DNA of 64,000 nt from Berberis thunbergii (Eukaryota; Streptophyta; Magnoliopsida; Ranunculales; Berberidaceae), in contig QNQO01005809.1 in the NCBI GenBank assembly GCA_003290165.1, positions 1 through 64,000 on the forward strand, read 5' to 3'. Shown piece by piece: positions 24,413-35,907 of the stretch (its first letter is position 1; each line of letters starts with the position of its first letter). The translations under genes and the position numbers were made by a program. A model generated the notes under the pieces. That model was not told the origin of the DNA and did not search any database. It was given only the letters and a program-made list of their open reading frames with translations.

Positions 24413-26189
24413 TGATGCACTATTTTAGTAGCACACAACTTAACACTCTGCTTTGTGATTGTGCTATAGAATAAGTAGGGGGCGTTTTGGACCGGGGATT
24501 AGAGGGTTTGCCAATTAACACTAAGAATAACTAAAAGACAACTAACAACCCAATTAAGTAAATAATGGAGGATTGGATTTTCTAAGTTAAACTATGAAAA
24601 TAACTACGAAAATAACTATAAAGATAATAAAATTAAAGGGATGGCAAAGATGAGAAAATAGTTAAGGGTTTATCTCCACACACTTAACGTATGCTCATAA
24701 ATCAATTTTCAATAATCACTTGCTAACTCGTGAGAGACAATGCTCAAGATTACCCATGATTAGCACTGCATTAATCTTATTATTTTCCCAAGTTCGTTGA
24801 ATTAAACTTAGTGTCGCTTTCAAACTATTCTTATCATGTTATCTAATCAGGAATCACAAGTTAGGTAATAATCTAGGATCATTAAGTTTTGTGGAAAATA
24901 TGAACACTGACTAGGCAACTACAAGTATGATCAGCATATTGTTCTTACCTAGGTTTTTACTTAACCTTACCAACGTTCCTTGGTATTTACTACTTATGAG
25001 TACAAGATTGTAACGATTAGGTAAAACTCTCTTATACTCTAGCCCCAGGTCCTATCATGCTTACTAAGTTGGCCACCTTAATAAACATACAAAGAAAAGT
25101 TTTCGATAAAGTAGTTAAGCAAAACACAATCACTAATAACATAAAGATTAAATTCAATTAATTCATAAAACACATGTTCGGGGTTTCGAATCAACCCCTA
25201 ACTAAGAGGGATTTAGCTAGACATATTAATTATGTTAAAACAGTAATCCATAATCAATAATCAAGCGAAATATAAAAAATGTAGGGTGAAGGAAATAAAA
25301 CGTTGTCATCACCTGATCCATGGTAGTAGAGAGAGGAGTGCTGGGTGTGGATGGTAGAGAGAAAGAGAAATAAATTTCTCTCTTCCACTTCCTCACGATC
25401 CGTTCTTCAGATTTCTTTTCGATCTCTACTTCACTTCTCTTCTGGCTGTGATTGAAGAAGGAGGGATCTGGAAGGGGCGAGATAAAAAAAAGGATCAGAT
25501 TAAAGAGTGTGAAGTATGTGGTTGGCGATGTGTGCGTGGCGATGAACAATGGAAGAGATGGAATGAAGGGTTGATGTGATTGGCTGATGTGTGAAGGTGA
25601 TGAAATGAAGAGATTAGGCGAGAGCGATGAAGGTTGTGCGAGAAGAGATGCGAAGAAGAGATGGAAAACAATGGGGTTTTTTATTGCAATGGAGGGACTG
25701 TGATTGTTGATTTGGTGGACGGAGATGGTGATTGTGTGTATGATGGTTTGAAGGAACGGCAGTGGTCTGTGGCTGTGGCTGTGATGGCGAGGCGTGATTG
25801 TGGATGAGTGAGGTGAAGGAAGACGACGGGATGAAGAAAGAAAATGGAAGAAGGGACTGTGTGATTGCGAGGAGGGGCTATGGATGGGTGGAATAAGAGG
25901 TTGTGGCTGCAAGCGTGGATGAAAAGGCTATTGCTGGATGAATTTTTCCAAAGCAAGGTATCATCCCTTTTATAATTGTTTTCTGCTTGGTTTCCTTCTT
26001 TGCGTGGTTTCCTTTTGCAATCAATATTTCTAAATCGCCATATTGCTTCACTTAGCTTCTATTTTGGAATCTTGTAATTGGAAACCTACACAAACATCAA
26101 AATAGCAATTAGTGTCATAATTAACAAATAATAGCCACAAATACATATAGAAATATGGTACTAAAAATAGCCTAATTATGCTCCTATCA
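24413..26189 (-). repeat. Athila-like 5' LTR, copy 2
   Basis: 1777 bp, TGATAGGAGC at the outer end and GTGCATCA at the inner end on the minus strand, highly similar along its length to 8371-10131. Small indels distinguish the copies, for example extra AAAA near 25486 and an added GATGCGAAGAAGA-type duplication near 25648. The outer end is fused to ATGACACGGG of the third coiled-coil module. Confidence 0.87.
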
Positions 26190-27334
26190 ATGACACGGGA
26201 AAGGTTGAGGAGGAAAGCCTGAGAACAGTGGCAAATGCAAAGGGTGGTGCCGGCGTGATTCCTGATCCATGAAGGCTTCACCCGGATGCGCAGATAAGTT
26301 TGTTTGCATCAGACTTGGTGAGGATGAGTTCTTAGGTCTAGCACCAAGAAGTTGACGTGGAGTATGCTTTGAGGAAGAATATAAGCATGTGTCACAGCTG
26401 ACTGATGGATTGCGCTCCGATGCCCGAAGAGGATACGTTGGAAGGGTGTATGGATAAGGGTTTAAAGTACCTTATGCTAGTTATGTCTCACTTGAGCCAA
26501 GTGGTCGTTGCTGGGATGAAAGTCGATGTAGCTTGTGATAAGGTGTACATCATAGAGTGTGTCTTCTAGTACATGCAGGTATTGTATTCTGATGCGCTCT
26601 ATGAAATTGCGCGGCTGCAGAAGCAAACTGAGGAGAAGAGGGTGGATCAGTTAGCCGTGGTCGCTAAAACCCAAAAGGATCATCTGGAGGCCCTTGAGCG
26701 TGATCTGGCAAAGGCAGTGTCTGAGATAGACGAACTCGAGCAGTAGTTGAGCCAGTTCCGTCGAGACGTAGAGGTTGCGCAAGAAACTGAGACTAAGGCA
26801 TGTTCTGAACTGTGGTCTCTTTCTAATGAGAATGCTTCGAAGGAGGCCGAGTGGGCTGCTCAGAAGCAGCAACTGGAATCCGAGGTGGAGTTCAATGCTC
26901 GAGAGGCAAGGAAGGTTGAGGACCATCTCGATCTGGATTGGCATGAGCTTAGTGATGTGAAAAGCAGTTTGTCCACGGAGCAGTTTCAGGTCGACACACT
27001 GACTGACAAGTTGGAGTTGTTAAATTGTGAACTTCTTGACTCAATGGCGTGGGAGGAAGGGCTACTGCAAGAACAAGGCATATGCGAGTTTCGTTGGTTT
27101 GTACACGGTAGGCTGGAGCAGTTGGCTCTAATGAAGGAGGAACGTCCAAAGTGGGATCTCGACCGTTACAAGAAGATGTCATATGTAGACCTATCCATTG
27201 CCTTTGTGACGTCAGACAAGGAGGACAGTTCTGATCCTGATGCCCAAGCCGTGGTGCGTGCTGACACAACTCCTGATCCTTCTTCCGTTAAGCTTAGATC
27301 TTCTGTTGTTATACCTTCTTCTGATAAGGAGTGA
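26190..27334 (+). pseudogene. Coiled-coil ORF copy C
   Basis: Third copy of the gypsy-derived coiled-coil protein. The 5' part (from about 26409) has a TAG in place of Ser within the FSYMQ phrase (near 26568) and the shared TAG after DELEQ. The 3' part, 26747-27334, is open for 195 codons (SQFRRDVEVAQETETKACSE ... DTTPDPSSVKLRSSVVIPSS) and ends at a natural-looking TGA after DKE. This copy shows the probable true C-terminus of the family. Function beyond retroelement-encoded coiled-coil protein is unknown. Confidence 0.7.
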
Positions 27335-27984
27335 ACTCTGTACTTTTGTACCCATTTTGTCGACCGTTAATTAAAAAACAATTTTATCCATTTTGTGCTT
27401 GTCGTCTCTATTGCATGTTTTTCATTTCACCTTGTCGTATTTCTTTGACATAGGTTGGTTGAATCAATAGGATGCCTAACGGTCTGTCTGTAGTAGAGAG
27501 CTTGACCGCTCTATCTTGCAAATGACTCATGATTATTGTTGTGTAGTCATGTCAAATAGTGGGCATGTTGCGGACAAATTAGTTGGAGTCGAGTTGCCCG
27601 AGCTGTGTCTTGTCCACAATGTAAGCTGCTTGAAGCTTGCCTTGCTTGTCTGATTAGTCACCTGCAACTGCTACTATGGACGATTTGTGATGGCTGAGCG
27701 TATACGTTAGAACGTTTGTACCGAGTCAGGCGTCGTAAGCTCAGGCGAACACACTATGTAGTGTTTATTTGGGCATTGGTCGTACGTTCTATGTATTGGC
27801 TCGACTGGCCTTTTCTGGTAATAGGGTGCCAGTTTGTTTAAGCGTGAAGACGCTGACTCAGCTAGATTTGTCTTGGCGGCCGATGTTTTTAAAGAAAATG
27901 GGGGTCACGTGGCGAGCTATGTTGGGCTCCCACCTTCCGAATCATCTATGTTTGAACGATGTGGACTATAGGTTTAGGGAGTAA

Positions 27985-28640
27985 GGATTCGGTGACTACA
28001 CTGAAGAGCATTAGTTTCGTGGCGAGTCGTCGAGATCAGTTCGGGTAAAAAAGGTTCGGTGACTAGGTTCCCACCTTTCGAACCATTTACACCCGCATGA
28101 TGGGAGCTACAAGTTCAAGTAAAAAGGGCTTGATGACCTGACTGAAAATCAGTGGTCCCATGGCAAGTCGTCGAGATCAGCTTGGGACTAACTAGGTTCC
28201 CACCTTCCAAATCATCTACACCTATGCGCATCAAGCTACAAATTTGGGAGTTTTCGACGGCCACGCTGAAAAGCATCGGTCCCGTGGCAAGTCGTCGGAA
28301 TCAATTCGTAGCTGACTAGGCTCCACCATCTATACTATCTACACCCACGCAATAGGGGCTACAAGTCCATGGTTGGTGATTTCGTGGCCACACTAAAAAG
28401 CAGTGATCCCATGGCGAGCTGAAGGTATCAGTTCGGGACTGATTAGGCTCCCATCTTCTAAACTATCTACACCCACGCAGTGGGGGCTACAAGTCCAAGG
28501 TTGGTAATTTGGTGGCCACGCTGAAAAGCAGTGGTCTCGTGGCGAGCCGTCGGAATCCGTTCGAAACTGGCTAGGCTCCAACCTTCCAAACCATCTACAC
28601 CCGCGCAGTGGGAGCTACAGGTCTGGGCTTTAATCAAAAG
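27985..28640 (+). repeat. Degenerate tandem sub-repeats, copy C
   Basis: About six 110-140 bp units, collinear with copy A. Motifs include CATCTACACCCACGCAGTGG, GGGGGCTACAAGTCC and TCTCGTGGCGAGCCGTCGG. The upstream sequence 27335-27984 is the complete 3' non-coding block missing from copy B. Confidence 0.75.
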
Positions 28641-28844
28641 CTTTCGTTGCTAGTCGTCACTAGCTAGGCTTACTTGATTGGGTTCGGAGATCATTGACCG
28701 CTAAGGGGGCAATGATCCCTGGAAAGTCGTCGTCACTAGGCGTGATAGTGCTGATTATACTCCCACTTTCTAGACCATCGAGATCCGCGCTAAGTGGACT
28801 AGGTATTGGGAGATACCAGAAGCCGTCATCATCAGCTTAGGCTG

Positions 28845-29580
28845 ACTAAGCTTGCCCTGTTATAAAGGGGTTCCGCCTGTTTGAGGGCATGCGAACCCAT
28901 GTTCGTTAGTGTCACGCACTATGTGTACAACATTGTTTTAAAACAAACAACGATCCGTAGGTATGGTCTGTGCATCAAGGTTGCTTTGGATTTGCGTTGG
29001 TGCATAGCATGCAACAAAATATTGTTTGAATGGTAAGCCGAGTGGATCGAGCTTTTGTGCCCACAAAAGAAGAGTTAGGTTTTCCTGTACGGTTGAGCTA
29101 CGTGTATGACAGATTGCGCGGTGACACGTGTACGACATAGGATGCAGAATGGTTGAGTATAGGTTACTCCCCCTAAATTGATGGGGTTGCGTGCAATTCC
29201 ATTAGATGAGCGAACGTGGTCTGCACACTTTCCTTGGGAACCATCATTTCTTCATTTCCCACACGGTATTCTATGCTTAGCAGTTAATGCAGGAGGCCCG
29301 TTTAGTGAACCATTACGCCTATATAATGGTGTCTTCTGCTACGTGTTCGACATAGATCGCGCGGTGACACATGTACGACATAGGATGCGAAACGGTTGAG
29401 TACAGGTTACTCCCCCTAAATTGATGGGGTTGCGTGCAACGCCATTAATTAAGCGAGCGTTGTCTGCACACTTTCCTTGGGAACCATCGTTTCTTCATTT
29501 GCCACACGGTATTCTATGCTTAGCAGTTAATGCAGAAGACCCGTTTGGTGAACCATTACGCCTATATAATAGTGTCTTCC
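28845..29580 (+). promoter_or_regulatory. LTR-like promoter and duplicated tail, copy C
   Basis: TATA-type core GTTATAAAGGGGTTCCGCC near 28859. The tail then contains a direct tandem duplication of about 240 bp (about 29095-29335 and 29336-29578), each copy with GTGACACGTGTACGACATAG-like, CTCCCCCTAAATTGATGGGG and CCTATATAATGG-like elements. Copies A and B have only one unit before their junction with gag. The duplication doubles a putative TATA box. Confidence 0.55.
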
Positions 29581-30499
29581 AATCGTTGTAGGCACTATCT
29601 TTCGCAGAGCTTATCTCCTTAATGTTCTTGTTTGAAGAAAATGTTTTGGGTTTTCCAAAGGCTAAAACGGAGATCTCTAACAATGGGCTCCTCGAATGTT
29701 CTGACATTTACACTGATCAAGCACGACAATACTTGTTGTTATGCATGGTCACCTATTCCGGGTGGGCACGTAGTTGATCTGCCGATGTCTCATAATTTCT
29801 TCTCATATCGCTGAGTAGTACGGATTTGCTACCATGGGAGATGCCTTGGTGTTACTTTGTGCCGCTTGCATCCATGCGTGTGTGGATCCCGCTATTAAAT
29901 AATGAGAAAAGTGGCCTCACTTGCCAACACTGCGAGGCTTCATCTGCTTCACCGCTTGTGGCCATCCTCATATGTCTTCTTCCATCCCCTTGTATGCCAA
30001 CAACCATTTGAAAAAGTCTGTAAGGGGGTGGGATGTCTCTCGAGGAAATCAACAATCCATTGTAAGGCCTACTATGCCATTGTATGGGCACTTTTCTAGG
30101 GTGATTCGACGGAGCCATTTGGCCACTCAGTCCTTTCAATCCCCTTTAAAACCTTGTCTTTATCTTGGGAAGGGGTCGAGTGAAGTATGTTCGCATATCT
30201 TTGTTGTCACTTGCAAATAGCTTGCATGTCCTCCTTCAGACACCTTTACGAGGTTAGATCGTCTAAGTGAGTCTTTTACTTCATGTCACGTTGTATTCAG
30301 ATGCTTGTAGTATCCAGTCTTTTGTATACGCCTCAAGGCGCTTGTTGTTACATCTTTCTAATAATCAATAGAGTTTGTTTTCATAATTATTTATTTATTT
30401 CTTAAATGATTGCAAATCACACAAGTCTTTAAGAACTAAAACTCTACATTGACTATGGAAAGGGAAATAAATGACTGAAAGTAGACTAACTGTTGACGG
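29581..30499. other. Retroelement-derived non-coding sequence
   Basis: No gene. It continues the tail of copy C without the Athila junction. Near 30340-30370 there is CTAATAATCAATAGAGTTTG, which resembles an LTR polyadenylation region. The boundary with the following minus-strand gag fragment is not clear. Short open frames between 29826 and 30220 overlap on both strands and look accidental. Confidence 0.4.
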
Positions 30500-32571
30500 A
30501 AAGAAATTGATCTTGGCCTTGAAGTGAATTCGGGTTGCTTTTGTGGATCATTCAGTGGGCTGTCGAGGTGCTTCAAAAGTTATTGAATAGTAAACCTTGT
30601 AGAAGGGTCAATCTACGTACCGACGAAACGTCAGGGGGGGGGATGTATTCCCACTTGCCTTGGCCTCTTCGTTTCGCTTGGCGGGCGAGCTTATTGCTCC
30701 TGTGCCGCTTAAATGTGACATCTCTGCAGCTGTTTTGCCTAGCACTGGTTGTAATGGCAGTCTCGTGTCGTATGTTGGTATCCACGTATTGTCCCTTCGA
30801 AGTGGTTAGCGGTATACTTAACGCACCGGTAAAGAGTGGAGACTACTGCTTCCATCTGATGGAGCCATGGTCTTCCCAAGATTAGATTGTAGGTTGATGG
30901 CGCATCTATTACCATGAAGTCCATAAACATGACCTTTCTTAATTGTGATTCCCCTGCCACTATTGCTAACCTTATTTTTCAAAGGGGAAACATTTCTCCC
31001 CACTGAATCCAATCAGCGGGTGATCTGAGGGTGTTGGGTTCTCCTCCTTGAAGTTCATGTTGTGGTATGCGCTATAGAACAGGACGTTGAGCGAGGTTTT
31101 TGTATCTACCAGAGCTCTCTTTACCTCCCACCTTGCTATGAAAACTAAGATGACTAGGGCGTCGTTGAGTGGTAGATGCGTATGTCCTCATCCGCGGGTT
31201 GTGTCCACATCTTCAGTATGGCCCGCTTGCGAAACCTATACGAATGGTCTTCATTTGGCCCGACCCCAAGAAGGACATAGATTATCTCTGGGGTGTCCTT
31301 CTCTAGCTCTTCAACTAACTCCCCCTGTCCCCGGTTCGTTCTGGCCGCTCTTCAGAGTTCAGGAATTCTTTCAGTTTGCCTCTGCAGATCCAGTACTTAA
31401 CTTCATACCTCAGACTCTTACAGTCATTGGTATTGTGGCCACCTTCCTTGTGGTATGCACAGTACTTGTCGTTGTCATGCTTGGTGGGGTCCCCGTGCTG
31501 CTTCAAATGCCACTTCAGATCCTCGAAGTTCTTCATGGAGTTTAGTACGTCTGACAGGCTGGAATTGAGGGGTGTCATAGTCATGGATCCAACGTAGTTG
31601 GATGTTTTCTCTAGCCTATCTGACCTGTTTTCATTTTGCTTTCTCTTGCTCTGTTCCTCGTCCTTGCATTTCTTTCCCTTCTTCTTGTATTTAGGAGCGG
31701 ATGGCTTTTTTTCGCCTTCGATTCTCTCTTCACGGATTTTAGCTCCTCTAAGGTAATATGCTTCTGAGCGCTCTTGAGGAGCTCTGTCATGTCCAGAGGG
31801 GGCTTTAAGGTGAGGTTTTCATAGAGTTTTCCTTGCTTGAGGCTTGCAATGAAGGTTGTCATGGTCGTGTCGTCCGTCAATGAGAGTCAGCTCGTTGTTG
31901 AAGCGCGTGACATACTCTCTGAGAGTCTCGTGGGACCTCTGCTTTAGAGAGTATGTAGTATGGGCCTTTTCAGAAACGCTGGATCCCTACGAAACGTGTC
32001 AAGAACTCCTTTGCCAGTGTCCTGAAGGAGTCGATCAACCTCGGCGAAAGGCTGTGGAACCATGTCAGTGCTGACCTCTTCAGGCTAGTGGGAAAGGTTT
32101 TGCACATCACTGACTCTGATCCTTCTTTTAGAGCCATAACGTGTTGGTAATGACGCAGGTGGTTAAATGAATCAGTGGTTACGTCGTAGAAGTCGAGCTT
32201 CGAAGGAGTGAACTTCCTCGGAATGGCCTCATTCATGATCCGATCCACAAATGGTGGGACGAAAAGGCGGTACAGTACATCTGGGTCGTGCGCCCCGCTG
32301 TAGAGGGGTTCTGAGGGCCTAGAATCTCTGCCCTGACGGCGGGCTCAGCGTTAGCCACACAGTCTCCCCTAGTCCAATGAGAACTAGAAAGGGCTTGGCT
32401 TTCCTTTACTTGCTCCGTACCATCCTCCGGAAACGGAGGTCTGTGATGCTCTTGGTCTCCATTGGTAGGCGGTGTATTTTTTCGCGTGAGAGCTTCTACC
32501 GCCTTGGCTATCTGTTGTATTTGAAATGATAACCTATCGATTCGGGGGTCCGTTGTTGCTGTCATTAGCAC
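30500..32571 (-). pseudogene. Tat/Retand-like gag and protease fragment
   Basis: Minus-strand frames in order: 32571-32233 (N-terminal, DRLSFQIQQIAKAVEALTRK), 32248-31970 (gag core, YDVTTDSFNHLRHYQHVMAL, TSLKRSALTWFHSL and FRTLAKEFLTRF), 31880-31611 (LKPPLDMTELLKSAQKHI, basic tail), 31584-31315 (zinc knuckle CAYHKEGGHNTNDC), 30960-30739 (protease-related FMVIDAPSTYNLILGRPWLH). The capsid-like gag core and knuckle are typical of Tat/Retand-group Ty3/gypsy elements. Frames are broken between each block. Reverse transcriptase and later domains are missing. Confidence 0.82.
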
Positions 32572-32742
32572 GGGGGGTTGAGTCTACAGCCTGTGTATGA
32601 CCGGAGCTACTAAAAGCGGCGGTACCATGCCGGCCTAAGCGTTTGACGTGTCCCCTTATTTTCGTTGTTGCGTGACCTAGTGATCACCATCTTTCTGGGT
32701 TTTGAAATGAGCCAACGCTAGTAAAAATTTAAGAACTTTGTC

Positions 32743-33405
32743 GTCCCCACAGATGATGTCAAACTGATGCAATCAATTTTCGCTCCCTGTTTTGACTTGA
32801 TCCCACTGACCTGCTGACTTGCACAAGTACACACATGAGCCACAAACCATCGTTGTGGTGGCCGATGACACTCTGATGCTAAAGTCAGACAGGGATCTGA
32901 GGAAGGCGTAATGCTGTAAATAGGAAATTTGTAGCGTACATTAACTTACCAACCTCGTGTTTTATTTATAGTGCAGGAGTCCTAGTTTTACCAGGCCATC
33001 GTAGGCATAGTTTAGGAATGAGATCTTCGTAGAGATCTTTCCATAATTAGGAGTTGTGTTGTATAAGGGAAGTTTATTGTTAGCCCTGTGCTCCTAGATA
33101 CGCAGGAAATAGTTTTCAATCCAAGAGCACTCTTTAAGAAGAAGTTTCCCTACGTGAAATGTACTCTAGTATTTGCTTCCTAGTTTGAAGCAAAAAGTTG
33201 TTGTAGTTGCCCGCCCGAAGCTAATCCTCAAGATACTTGCTTTAGTATGATTCATGGGTATTGAGGATAACTGTGAGACGTGTGGGCCTAGCAAGTCGTA
33301 AGAGTTTGGGTTTGTCTGGCGGACTGAATCAGGCGGGCTTATAACCTCTTGCCAGATCAATATTGGGTTGATGCTGAGGCCCATAATTTCTCGAGATCAT
33401 CATGA
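32743..33405 (-). repeat. Retand-like primer-binding site and 5' LTR
   Basis: The minus strand at about 32766-32743 reads TTTGACATCATCTGTGGGG, a degenerate form of the TTTGGCGCCGTCTGTGGGG motif that follows the LTR in many Tat-group elements. The LTR would then extend to near 33400, ending TTGCATCA next to the primer-binding site and beginning around TGTCATGATG or TGATGATC. The outer boundary is uncertain and no second LTR is seen. Confidence 0.55.
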
Positions 33406-33870
33406 CACACATATGACTTAGGGATGTGACCTTTTTATGTATCATCAAATGGCTCCCAACTGAAATTAATACTCCCAATTAAGGATTTGGACTTATTCCC
33501 AACAAGAACAAGGAAGAATCTATTTCAAACATCCAAAAGTGTCTTCAACATAATAATGGGCTTGAAGTATATGATAGATAATTCAAAAAAAAAAACCACA
33601 GATATGCAAATGCTCAAGCATCATATTAAAAAAAAAAAAACAGAAGCTGATAAGCAAAAAAATTTCATCAACTTCCAAAATTTTTACTGAACTTGACTCA
33701 ATGTTCAACTGTGAACAGTATACGAGAATGATGAAATACTGCAAAACATAGTATCCAATCATAGGTTCACTACCGCCAGTCAAGCACCCAATTCTGTGAA
33801 AGGCTACTCAAATAATGACAGGGTAAAGGACCATAACTGGTACAAGCACAAACTAGAAGTTCAACGAAAC
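33406..33870. other. Intergenic, no feature recognised
   Basis: AT-rich sequence with two short A-runs (33584-33596 and about 33629-33639). I see no gene, repeat or site that I can support. Confidence 0.5.
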
Positions 33871-33873
33871 TAA

Positions 33874-34210
33874 GGTTGTGTTTTGGTTGCATAGAATCCT
33901 ATGGCATGGGAATCTATGAGGGGACCACTACATTTTAGGCTAAATTGATATATCACTCTACATTTACCATTTGACCACCATTTGATTTTGTGATCAATGG
34001 TGGGAATGGAAGTTCCATAAACATGAGAATTCCACTCCTTGCCCCCCCCCCCCCCAAGGCATGTGATTCTCATGTTCATGGGACTTTCATTCCCACCATT
34101 GATATCAAAACCAAATGGTGGATGTGGAGTGATATATCAATTTAGCCTAAAATGTAGTGGTCCCCTCATGGATTCCCATGGCATAGGATTCCATGTAACC
34201 AAACACACCC
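33874..34210. mobile_element. Tourist-like (PIF/Harbinger) foldback MITE
   Basis: A 337-bp element made of two long inverted arms: GGTTGTGTTTTGGTTGCAT at the left and, inverted, GGGTGTGTTTGGTTACAT at the right. The arms continue inward with ATGGCATGGGAATC, GGGGACCACTACATTTTAGG and ATCAATGGTGGGAATG. It is flanked by TAA at 33871-33873 and 34211-34213, the 3-bp target duplication of the PIF/Harbinger superfamily. No coding capacity. A run of 14 C lies exactly at the apex (34042-34055). Confidence 0.85.
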
Positions 34211-34289
34211 TAATAATAATAGTTTTCCCTTGCAAGTTTTTAAAACCATGACTAAATTAGTTCCCCCTTGTAAGCTCACAACCAAACAG

Positions 34290-34435
34290 CTCGATTCCTT
34301 TCTTCTTAGCAACAGACTTGCTGACCTTGGCTCCAGATGGGTCTTCTTCTCCACACTCTTGATGACTCCAACAGCAACCGTCTGATGCATGTCCCTGACA
34401 ACAAAACCACCAAATCCAGGGTACGTATACAACAC
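34290..34435 (-). pseudogene. EEF1A: EF-1alpha C-terminal fragment
   Basis: The minus strand reads [20 protein letters not shown] then IKSVEKK, and after a one-base loss [15 protein letters not shown]. This is the C-terminal end of translation elongation factor 1-alpha (domain III tail), which normally delivers aminoacyl-tRNA to the ribosome. The expected stop after KKK is read as Gly. Only about 48 codons remain. No intron or poly-A tract is visible, so I cannot say whether it arose by retrotransposition or by DNA fragment capture. The Tourist-like element lies directly downstream. Confidence 0.85.
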
Positions 34436-34718
34436 ATGCGAAAGATAATGGCCACGACAACACGATCACGTTTGAACCAAAAGTGGGGTGCCTCTAATTT
34501 AGGTTGTGGCTATATTGGGGCTATTATGGTGGGGGTCGCTCTAAATCACTCTTTAGTAATTCCACTTCAATTTTATAATATGACCCCTCCCTTCATTCTA
34601 TCTACTATACGTTTTCTCCACATGGATGGACAAATTATGTATACTTTACGGTCCAACTACTCTACATATGCTAACGGAACCGACCTCTACGATCTACTAA
34701 AACTAAAACACAATTGAT
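34436..34718. other. Intergenic; open frame of doubtful meaning
   Basis: A plus-strand frame 34337-34717 (126 codons) runs through here, but its first third is antisense to the EF-1alpha fragment and its product resembles no family I know. It has no visible promoter or introns. I treat it as accidental. Confidence 0.4.
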
Positions 34719-34732
34719 AATGATGCATTGGG

Positions 34733-34894
34733 GCATTGCATGACAACACAACGGTTGGAGCTTGGCGGATGGTATCACTTGGTCTTGGGTTCGAACCCAG
34801 CTTGCGACATCTTTATTAGTTTATGGTGTGTTGACCAGTTCTGGTCTTTAATAGGTTCTGGGATCCTATAAAAACTCTGCTAACCTTCCAAAAA
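34733..34894 (+). mobile_element. tRNA-derived SINE
   Basis: A 162-bp element between perfect 14-bp direct repeats AATGATGCATTGGG (34719-34732 and 34895-34908), the target-site duplication of LINE-assisted insertion. Its 5' part has a pol III A-box-like TTGGCGGATGGTATCACTTG and a consensus B box GGTTCGAACCC (34790-34800). It is followed by a tRNA-unrelated body and a short A-rich tail. The B box has the exact T-loop form of a tRNA, but no full cloverleaf is present, so it is not a functional tRNA gene. Confidence 0.85.
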
Positions 34895-34908
34895 AATGAT
34901 GCATTGGG

Positions 34909-35600
34909 ATATGCTAGTGTTACGGGTTTTGGGTGGCAGTGGGTAATTTCGTGTCATAATCATGTCGCGTCAAAGTAAAATCCTATATAAATTCAACAAT
35001 TCTAGGTAGCCAGACCAGCCAACCATTTTTTGGCCAGTGTTGGGCCCTTTTACAATTTTACCCTTTTATAAATGATGTTTGTGGTTGTATTTTAAAGAGA
35101 AGGGGTAAAATTGTAAAAATGCCCAAACCTGACAAAAAAATGACTGGCTGGCCTGGCTTACCTAGCAAAATTGATGTAAATTTGTCAAACCCGATTTAGT
35201 AATCATATTAAAAGACAAAAATATCAAACCCAAAACCGACACGGCTCTAAGTCGTGTCATGTCGAATTGACCCGCCATGACATGATCACATTTAATACAT
35301 TTTAGACAGTGTTTTTTACCGTGCCAAATTCATTTTCTAAAGTTTGCATATAGTCTAAGTGTAAGTTTGGCACGATTATATTTTTGTGACTATCCATAAC
35401 TATTCCAAAGCCATGTAAGTATCTTAAAATATAGATATGTTACTATGCTTATTAATTGTAAAATAGCAAACAGGTTGAATTTATATAGAGAAGTATTGAA
35501 ATCATTACAGGTGATGTTCCGTCTAAGTGAAATCATTACAGGTGATTTTCTAAGAATTTATATAGAGAAGTATTGAAAAAAAAAAATTTATATATATATA
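34909..35600. other. Intergenic, small repeats only
   Basis: No gene. An imperfect inverted pair is visible: AGGTAGCCAGACCAGCCAACC near 35003, with a related inverse GACTGGCTGGCCTGGCTTACC near 35141, spanning about 160 bp. This may be a small decayed foldback element. Near 35495-35575 ATCATTACAGGTGAT is repeated directly. A short TA-rich tract ends the stretch. Confidence 0.4.
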
Positions 35601-35609
35601 TATATTATA

Positions 35610-35798
35610 GAGAGATTCTAAATGTCGAGGGAATGAGCGAGGAAACGAGCGAGGGAAATGAGGTGGCGAGGTGAAAGCCGTTCATTTCCCTCGAGATACG
35701 AGCGAGAAAAGTCAATGCACGCATCTCGAGGGAAATGAACGGCTTTCACCTCGCCACCTCATTTCCCTCGCTCATTCCCTCGACATTTAGAATTTCGG
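35610..35798. mobile_element. Mutator-type foldback MITE
   Basis: A 189-bp hairpin. The left arm (ATTCTAAATGTCGAGGGAAT, GAGCGAGG, GGTGGCGAGGTGAAAGCC, GTTCATTTCCCTCGAG) is the reverse complement of the right arm over about 75 bp, nearly perfectly, with a loop of about 28 bp. The 9-bp sequence TATATTATA flanks both sides (35601-35609, 35799-35807), which fits a Mutator-like target duplication. The left flank lies in a TA-rich tract, so the exact end is slightly uncertain. It ends 110 bp downstream of the kinase stop codon. Confidence 0.7.
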
Positions 35799-35907
35799 TA
35801 TATTATAACACCTACACCAACTCTGCATTGCCACCTACTTTTATTTCCCAACACATTCAGATCGACTTCATCAAACATACAAATTAATATGGCTAACTTC
35901 ATTTTTC

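Noticed and set aside
34337..34717. 126-codon plus-strand frame
   Set aside because: Begins antisense to an EF-1alpha fragment, with no known homologue or gene signals.
34750..34812. Possible tRNA gene (B box GGTTCGAACCC)
   Set aside because: No acceptor or anticodon stem pairing; the sequence continues into a SINE body flanked by 14-bp target duplications.
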